This document shows, piece by piece, positions 31,039-35,594 of a stretch of DNA of 35,594 bases. This DNA comes from Candidatus Rifleibacteriota bacterium (lineage in GTDB: Bacteria > Riflebacteria > Ozemobacteria > Ozemobacterales > Ozemobacteraceae): contig JAKQOH010000158.1 in the NCBI GenBank assembly GCA_029565415.1, positions 1-35,594 on the forward strand, given 5' to 3'. A program made the translations under genes and the position numbers. Numbering within the stretch: the stretch's first letter is position 1; each line of letters starts with the position of its first letter. The notes under the pieces were generated by a model, which saw only the letters and a program-made list of their open reading frames with translations, made no database searches and had not been told where the DNA came from.

Positions 31039-33510
31039 CTATGCGCCCTGCTCGCGCTCGAGCAACAGAACGGTGTAATCATCCGGCTGCGGATGCCCGG
31101 TCAGGAAGGAGGGGTGATGGTCGAGGAAATCCGCACAGGCTTCGGTGATCGGAATCAGAGGCCGGGTTCCAAGATATGTCTGGAGAGCCGCGATCTTCAT
31201 CTCGCTTTCCTCCCCTTCCCCGAGCGATTCGTACAGGCCGTCGGTGTAAAACATCCAGCGGTCGCCGGGAAGGATGTCGACCGGGGTTCCGGGGTTCGTC
31301 GCCTGCTTCCTGACTCCCAGCGGGGGGGCGATGATGCAGCGATGCTGCGACCAGGTGCCGTCCCGGGCTCTCCGGAAGGGGAAAACGTGGCCGCGGTGGT
31401 AGATCACGGACTCGTGCTTCACCGTATCGATGACGGTGAACTGGGCGGTCACCATGAGGCGGCGTTCCTGGCTGTTCATCAGGGTGTCGTTGATCGTGTT
31501 CACCAGGGCCTCGATCGAGAACCCCTCTTTCGCGCGCTGCAGGACGGAGGTTTTCACGATCGTCATGCCCAGCGCCGCCGGAACGCCGTGGCCCATGACA
31601 TCGGCAATCAATACGACAAGATATTTTTCGTCGACGATGAAGTAATCAAAGTAATCGCCACCGAGCTGGGTCGCCGGCCGTGAGTTGCCGAAGACGCGGT
31701 AGCCGTTGAGTTCGAGGGGCTTTTTGGGCAGGAAGCTCGCCTGGACCTGGCGCGCCAGGGAGACTTCGCGGGCCATCTCATACAGGCGGGCGTTTTCCAG
31801 CGCCGTGCCGGAGATGCCGAGAAGCGTCGTCCAGAAGTATTCGCTCTGCCAGGGCGGTCCGCCTGCCGGGGGCTCGTGGAGACATACGGCGCCCCAGCAC
31901 CGGCTGCCCACAAGCAGGGGGAGATACGTCGTATACAGGTGCGAATCTTTCAGGGTGACCTGCCGTTTTTCCTCGAAGACGAGCTTCAGCCTCTCGGCCA
32001 GCTCGTTTCTATATTCTTGAATATACGATTCCCCGCGGCTGCCCGCGACCTGGCCGAGGGGTTGGGCCTGGCCCGTCTGGGGCTCGAAGTAGACGAGCAG
32101 CCCGGCATCCGCACGCCACAACTCGCAGAACTTGCCGATGACCTCGGTCGAGAGGACGTTCATCTCGAGGATCGCCGGGAACCGGCTGCCCGCCGCGTGC
32201 AGGGCCATCAGCTCCCGGACCTGCTGGTCGAGCCGGATGTTCTGGTCGGTGAGGATCGCGTTCGCACGGCGGAGATTCGCGATCAGCTGGGCAAACCGCA
32301 CGACCACGTAGGAGAGGACGGACATCAGGAGGGGGATCGTCATCGGCAGGATCAGCCCCTGGCGGAAAAACACCAGGTAGCAGAGGCCCGCATACCCGCC
32401 AAGGAACGCTGCCAGAATGGCCGTCGAAGCGAGGAATGCCCCTTCCCAGCACAGGATGCCGAACGTCACCAGCGCAAACAGGCCGATGATGCCCGTCTGC
32501 GACGGGATCGACGGGGCCCGGAGCATGTTCGAGGCCAGGATGTTCTCGAGCAGGTTCGCGTGCGCGATCACCCCGGGCTTGAGACCGTGCGGGCTCAGCT
32601 GGAGGTCGCCGAGCCCAACGGCCGAGGGCCCCACGAACACGACGGCATCCCGAAACACGGCCGGATCGTAGTTTCCCTCCACCACGTCCGCGAAGGTGAC
32701 CGTTGCGAAGGGTTCTTTCAGGCGCTCACCCAGGTAGTTGATGTACACGGCCTTGCCGGTGGCTGCATGCCAGGAGTTCTTGACGGGCTTCCAGGGGGGG
32801 AGATCGATGAGGGGAAGCTGCCGCCCGCCGATCGAGACGCCTCGCTCCCCGATCTCGGCTTTGCTTCCCAGCAGCAGCTCGGCCACCGCCAGCGGGAAAT
32901 TCGGGATCCACCGCTCCTCATACCGATGGACAAGAAACGTCTTCTGGATGACCCCATCCGGGTTCAGATAATCGAAATCGGCATTGATATACCCGAAGCC
33001 GGCAGCCGCATCCGCAAGCCCCTTGAAGGGGGGGCGCACCTCTTCGATCAGAAGGGGAGGCGAGGCCGGATCCTCGAATACCTGGAGTTCCGAAAAGACG
33101 AGCGGGAACACCACGCGCCCGTATCTGGCGCAGCTCTCGATGAATGCCCGGTCACCGGCCGGATCCCCCGTGGAGACGTCTTCAAATATGATATCGAATG
33201 CAATCGCCTTCGCCCCCGCCGAGGCCAGCCGATCGACGGCGTTCGCATACAGTGATCGCGAAAGAGGCCAGCTCCCGAGGCGGGTCAGGCACTCGTCCGT
33301 CAGGAGGATCAGGGCGATCTTTGCCTTCGCCTGCTGCGTGGATCGGGCCCGGTACCGCCAGTCCAGCGTCCGGTTCTCGAGACCGTCGAGGGATCCCGAG
33401 AACAACAGCACCGTGAATGCCGCGAAAAACAGGAGGGTGATCCCGGCCTCCAGCAGCCGGAATCGTTTCACCCATGTCGAGGGGGAGGTTTCCGGCTGCG
33501 TCAGCGACAT
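31039..33510 (-). CDS. CHASE2-GAF-PP2C (SpoIIE-type) serine/threonine phosphatase
   Basis: 823 aa. It has an N-terminal span (about 20-40), a CHASE2 periplasmic sensor domain (about 45-330), three further spans (about 340-420), a GAF-like region (about 450-590), and a PP2C/SpoIIE phosphatase domain (about 595-820) with GGDYFDYF, ADVMGHGVPAALGM and FYTDGLYES motifs. Such proteins sense an outside signal and dephosphorylate anti-sigma antagonists or related switch proteins; the signal and target are unknown. The ATG at 33510 has GAAGGG upstream. It follows the methyltransferase gene by 16 bases. A 16-base AT palindrome is at 32010-32025 and another AT-rich island at 33181-33199. Confidence 0.92.
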   Translation of the reverse strand: MSLTQPETSPSTWVKRFRLLEAGITLLFFAAFTVLLFSGSLDGLENRTLDWRYRARSTQQAKAKIALILLTDECLTRLGSWPLSRSLYANAVDRLASAGAKAIAFDIIFEDVSTGDPAGDRAFIESCARYGRVVFPLVFSELQVFEDPASPPLLIEEVRPPFKGLADAAAGFGYINADFDYLNPDGVIQKTFLVHRYEERWIPNFPLAVAELLLGSKAEIGERGVSIGGRQLPLIDLPPWKPVKNSWHAATGKAVYINYLGERLKEPFATVTFADVVEGNYDPAVFRDAVVFVGPSAVGLGDLQLSPHGLKPGVIAHANLLENILASNMLRAPSIPSQTGIIGLFALVTFGILCWEGAFLASTAILAAFLGGYAGLCYLVFFRQGLILPMTIPLLMSVLSYVVVRFAQLIANLRRANAILTDQNIRLDQQVRELMALHAAGSRFPAILEMNVLSTEVIGKFCELWRADAGLLVYFEPQTGQAQPLGQVAGSRGESYIQEYRNELAERLKLVFEEKRQVTLKDSHLYTTYLPLLVGSRCWGAVCLHEPPAGGPPWQSEYFWTTLLGISGTALENARLYEMAREVSLARQVQASFLPKKPLELNGYRVFGNSRPATQLGGDYFDYFIVDEKYLVVLIADVMGHGVPAALGMTIVKTSVLQRAKEGFSIEALVNTINDTLMNSQERRLMVTAQFTVIDTVKHESVIYHRGHVFPFRRARDGTWSQHRCIIAPPLGVRKQATNPGTPVDILPGDRWMFYTDGLYESLGEGEESEMKIAALQTYLGTRPLIPITEACADFLDHHPSFLTGHPQPDDYTVLLLEREQGA
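32010..32025. repeat. AT-rich palindrome inside the CHASE2-PP2C gene
   Basis: TATATTC-TT-GAATATA, 7-base arms around 2 bases, the same arm and loop sizes as the palindrome in mlaD. The in-frame peptide is ESYIQEYRN. Confidence 0.45.
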
Positions 33511-33526
33511 CGTTCGCGCCCTTCCG

Positions 33527-34102
33527 TCAGCACGCCAGATGGATGGCGTAACAGTAGCTGCTCGGCTGGTCGACCCGGGCGACGACGAAGCCGGCCTGCA
33601 CCGCCTCTTCCCGGATATCATCGAGCGACGGAACGTGATCGGCGGGCGGCCCCTTGTCTCGCTCGGCCTTTGTCCACTCGACGATGCAGACACGGCCGCC
33701 GGCTTTGACGACACGGCGGAGCTCCCTGAGCAGGGCTCCCGGCTTCTCGGCTTCGTGATAGACAAACGCCAGAAGGGCGAAATCCACCGTCCCGCGTTCG
33801 AGGGGAAGCTCGTCTTCGGCGGACCGGAGCAGCGTCACGTTGGACAGGGCAAGCTCCCGGATCCGGTGAGCGGCACGTTCGAGCATCGCCGGCTCGGTAT
33901 CGAGGGCAGTGACGGTGCCAGCGGCACCTGCGAGACGGCTGAGCGCGGGAAGATAGAACCCGGTCCCGACGCCCACATCCACGAGATGCGCTCCGGCAGG
34001 AAGGTTCAGACCGGCAAGAACGACGTCGGGATCGAACACCTTCAGCCGCTCGGGATTGTCGAGTTTGTGATGATGCTGAGGATCGAACTTGTGACCGGTC
34101 AT
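33527..34102 (-). CDS. SAM-dependent class I methyltransferase
   Basis: 191 aa. Motif I VDVGVGTGFYLPAL (about 41-54), the acidic Asp in TALDTEPAML, and motif IV-like FALLAFVYHEAEKPGALLRELRRVVKAGGRVCIVEW are those of UbiE/type-11 methyltransferases. The N-terminus (KFDPQHHHKLDNPERLK) is rich in His. The substrate is unknown. It is cotranscribed between DAHP synthase (18 bases) and the CHASE2-PP2C gene (16 bases). The ATG has GAGGGGGAAGGG upstream. Confidence 0.88.
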   Translation of the reverse strand: MTGHKFDPQHHHKLDNPERLKVFDPDVVLAGLNLPAGAHLVDVGVGTGFYLPALSRLAGAAGTVTALDTEPAMLERAAHRIRELALSNVTLLRSAEDELPLERGTVDFALLAFVYHEAEKPGALLRELRRVVKAGGRVCIVEWTKAERDKGPPADHVPSLDDIREEAVQAGFVVARVDQPSSYCYAIHLAC

Positions 34103-34120
34103 GCCCTTCCCCCTCTCCGT

Positions 34121-35146
34121 TCAGCCGAATGCTGCGCGACGGCCGAGAACACTGCTGATGCCGCGAATCTTTTCCAGAAGCCCCGGAAGACGCTCGGGTT
34201 TGAGCGCCTGGCTGCCGTCGCTGAGGGCATGCTGGGGCTCTGTATGCACCTCGATCATCACGCCATCGGCACCGGCGGCGATCCCGGCGAGGGCGACGGG
34301 CTCGACGAGCCGCCACTGCCCGGTCGCATGACTGGGATCGACGATGATCGGCAGATGCGACAGCCGTTTCACGGCCGGCACCGCGCTGATGTCGAGATTG
34401 AACCGGGTGTAATTCTCGAATGTCCGGATGCCGCGCTCGCACAGCACCACGTTCGGGTTTCCATTTGCCAGGATATACTCGGCGGCCATCAGGAACTCCT
34501 TGATCGTCGAGCTCATCCCGCGCTTCAGCAGAACCGGCTTTCGCACGGCCCCCAGCGCCTTGAGCAGCCGGTAGTTGGCCATGTTCCGGGTTCCGACCTG
34601 GAGCATGTCGGCATGCTCGGCGACGAGATCGACCTCGTGCACGTCGAGCACCTCCGTCACGATCTTCAGCCCCGTTTTCTCCCGCACCCGGCTCAGGATG
34701 CGCAGGCCCTCCTCGCCGAGTCCCTGGAAGGAGTACGGCGAGGTGCGGGGCTTGAACGCCCCGCCCCGGAACAGCTTGCAGCCCTGGGCTTTGACGGCCG
34801 CGGCGATCGCCAGCGCGGTCCCTTCGTCCTCGACGGCACAGGGCCCGGCGATGATCTGGATCTCGTCGCCCCCGAAAACGACATCCCCGCCCACCCGGAC
34901 GAAGGAGTTTTCGGGCTTGAACTCGCGGGAGGCGAGCTGGAAGGGCTGCCGGACGGGCATGACCCGCTCGACGCCGGCCCAGGTCTCGAAGGTCGCCTCG
35001 ACGGCCGGCTGCTCGTCGCCCATGACGGCGATGATCGAACGGTACTCGTCCTGGAGGAGATGGGCATCGAGCCCCAGCGTTTGTATGTGATCAAGTATTT
35101 TATTTTTGTGATCCGCCGTGGCCCAGGGGGCCATCACGATGATCAT
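34121..35146 (-). CDS. aroF: 3-deoxy-7-phosphoheptulonate (DAHP) synthase, type I-beta
   Basis: 341 aa. It joins phosphoenolpyruvate and erythrose 4-phosphate in the first step of aromatic amino acid synthesis. Seen: AGPCAVE (about 99-105), [46 protein letters not shown] and DPSHATG. An N-terminal 80-residue ACT/ferredoxin-like domain ([21 protein letters not shown]) marks the Thermotoga-type regulated form, where it binds Tyr or Phe for feedback inhibition. The start at 35146 fits that domain. It lies 30 bases after the hutI stop. An AT-rich codon island at 35079-35112 falls in that N-terminal domain. Confidence 0.95.
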   Translation of the reverse strand: MIIVMAPWATADHKNKILDHIQTLGLDAHLLQDEYRSIIAVMGDEQPAVEATFETWAGVERVMPVRQPFQLASREFKPENSFVRVGGDVVFGGDEIQIIAGPCAVEDEGTALAIAAAVKAQGCKLFRGGAFKPRTSPYSFQGLGEEGLRILSRVREKTGLKIVTEVLDVHEVDLVAEHADMLQVGTRNMANYRLLKALGAVRKPVLLKRGMSSTIKEFLMAAEYILANGNPNVVLCERGIRTFENYTRFNLDISAVPAVKRLSHLPIIVDPSHATGQWRLVEPVALAGIAAGADGVMIEVHTEPQHALSDGSQALKPERLPGLLEKIRGISSVLGRRAAFG

Positions 35147-35176
35147 GGCTGTGTCTCCGGAGTCATCATGACGGGA

Positions 35177-35594
35177 TCACTCCAGCTCGAACCCGTCGGG
35201 CGTCATCACCACGGTGCCGTTCGCGATCACCGTATGAACCTGGTTCTGACCTGCCCGGTATCCGATCGAACGCCACGAGTCGGCGCAGACCAGCGCCAGG
35301 TCCATCCGGCGGCCGATCTCGATCGCTCCCGTCTCGTCCCCGAGATCGAGGGCGTGCGCGGCATGCAGGGTGCCGGCGATCAACGCCTCGCCTGCCGTCA
35401 TCCGCAGCTGGAGCATCGCCAGGGTCTGGATCATCCCGGCGCCGAGGAACTGGCAACTGCCGGGATTGTGATCCGACGCGACGGCGACGGGCAGTCCCGC
35501 CTCGATCATCGCCCGGGCGTTCGCGTGATGCGTTTCCATGAGATAGGTCGAGGTGCCCGGCAGCAGGGTCGGAATGACGCCGGACCCGGTCAGG
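35177..35594 (-). CDS. hutI: Imidazolonepropionase, C-terminal part (5' end off the window)
   Basis: 138 residues up to the stop at 35177; the first complete codon starts at 35593. HutI opens the imidazolone ring in histidine breakdown. Family wording is clear: GVIPTLLPGTSTYL, SDHNPGS (metal-ligand Asp; the usual motif is TDFNPGT/S), MTAGEALIAGTLHAAHALDL, IGYRAGQNQVHTVIANGTVV. The gene is partial because the window ends. No other hut gene is visible in the window. Confidence 0.9.
   Translation of the reverse strand, partial: LTGSGVIPTLLPGTSTYLMETHHANARAMIEAGLPVAVASDHNPGSCQFLGAGMIQTLAMLQLRMTAGEALIAGTLHAAHALDLGDETGAIEIGRRMDLALVCADSWRSIGYRAGQNQVHTVIANGTVVMTPDGFELE

Overview
This is a GC-rich, gene-dense bacterial window with strong G/C third-position bias, short spacers, ATGA start/stop overlaps and ordinary Shine-Dalgarno start sites. 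The envelope genes (a signal-peptide lipoprotein, an MlaE/MlaF/MlaD lipid transporter whose MlaD ends in an apparent outer-membrane barrel, a CsgG-like protein, a PilX-like protein) point to a diderm bacterium. MlaA, MlaB and MlaC are absent beside mlaEFD, and an S55 (SpoIVB-type) protein sits next to it, which suggests a deep-branching diderm rather than a proteobacterium. Candidatus Riflebacteria/Ozemobacteria is my best guess, held with low confidence. There is no phage, transposase, CRISPR array, rRNA or tRNA; the content looks chromosomal.

Layout. (1) Positions 1-11569, all minus strand: one long gene train that reads NAGPA-type phosphodiester glycosidase, S55 protein, MlaE, MlaF, MlaD, L-asparaginase, a zinc-ribbon/TPR membrane protein, a secreted HEXXH peptidase with TPR-like tail, then (after its own TTGACA promoter) purine nucleoside phosphorylase and the start of prfA. 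(2) 11570-12550, plus: a secreted charged helical protein behind a sigma-54-type promoter with two candidate enhancer sites. (3) 12590-17246, minus: PilX-like protein, sensor kinase and sigma-54 response regulator in one operon. (4) 17247-17746: a gene-free spacer filled with dispersed-repeat units. (5) 17747-21107, minus: beta-propeller, GNAT and CsgG-like genes in one operon. (6) 21297-23612, plus: two secreted proteins of unknown function, the second with a good promoter and terminator. (7) 23624-24925, minus: a methionine gamma-lyase-like PLP enzyme. (8) 25205-27845, plus: a soluble PRC-barrel/MgtE_N/CBS protein followed by a divergent Nramp carrier. (9) 27863-30160, minus: a lipoprotein and an unknown secreted protein. 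(10) 30394-35594, minus: hutI, a DAHP synthase, a methyltransferase, a CHASE2-GAF-PP2C protein and a small membrane protein in one compact run.

The most interesting signals are: many short AT-rich, ATA-containing rare-codon islands inside otherwise GC-biased genes, several of them palindromic; a minimal MlaEFD system whose MlaD could span the periplasm, cotranscribed with S55 and NAGPA genes; a sigma-54 promoter with paired dyad sites close to a sigma-54 activator gene; a sensor protein paired with an Nramp whose metal-site motifs are altered; and a family of 9-bp-periodic dispersed intergenic repeats.
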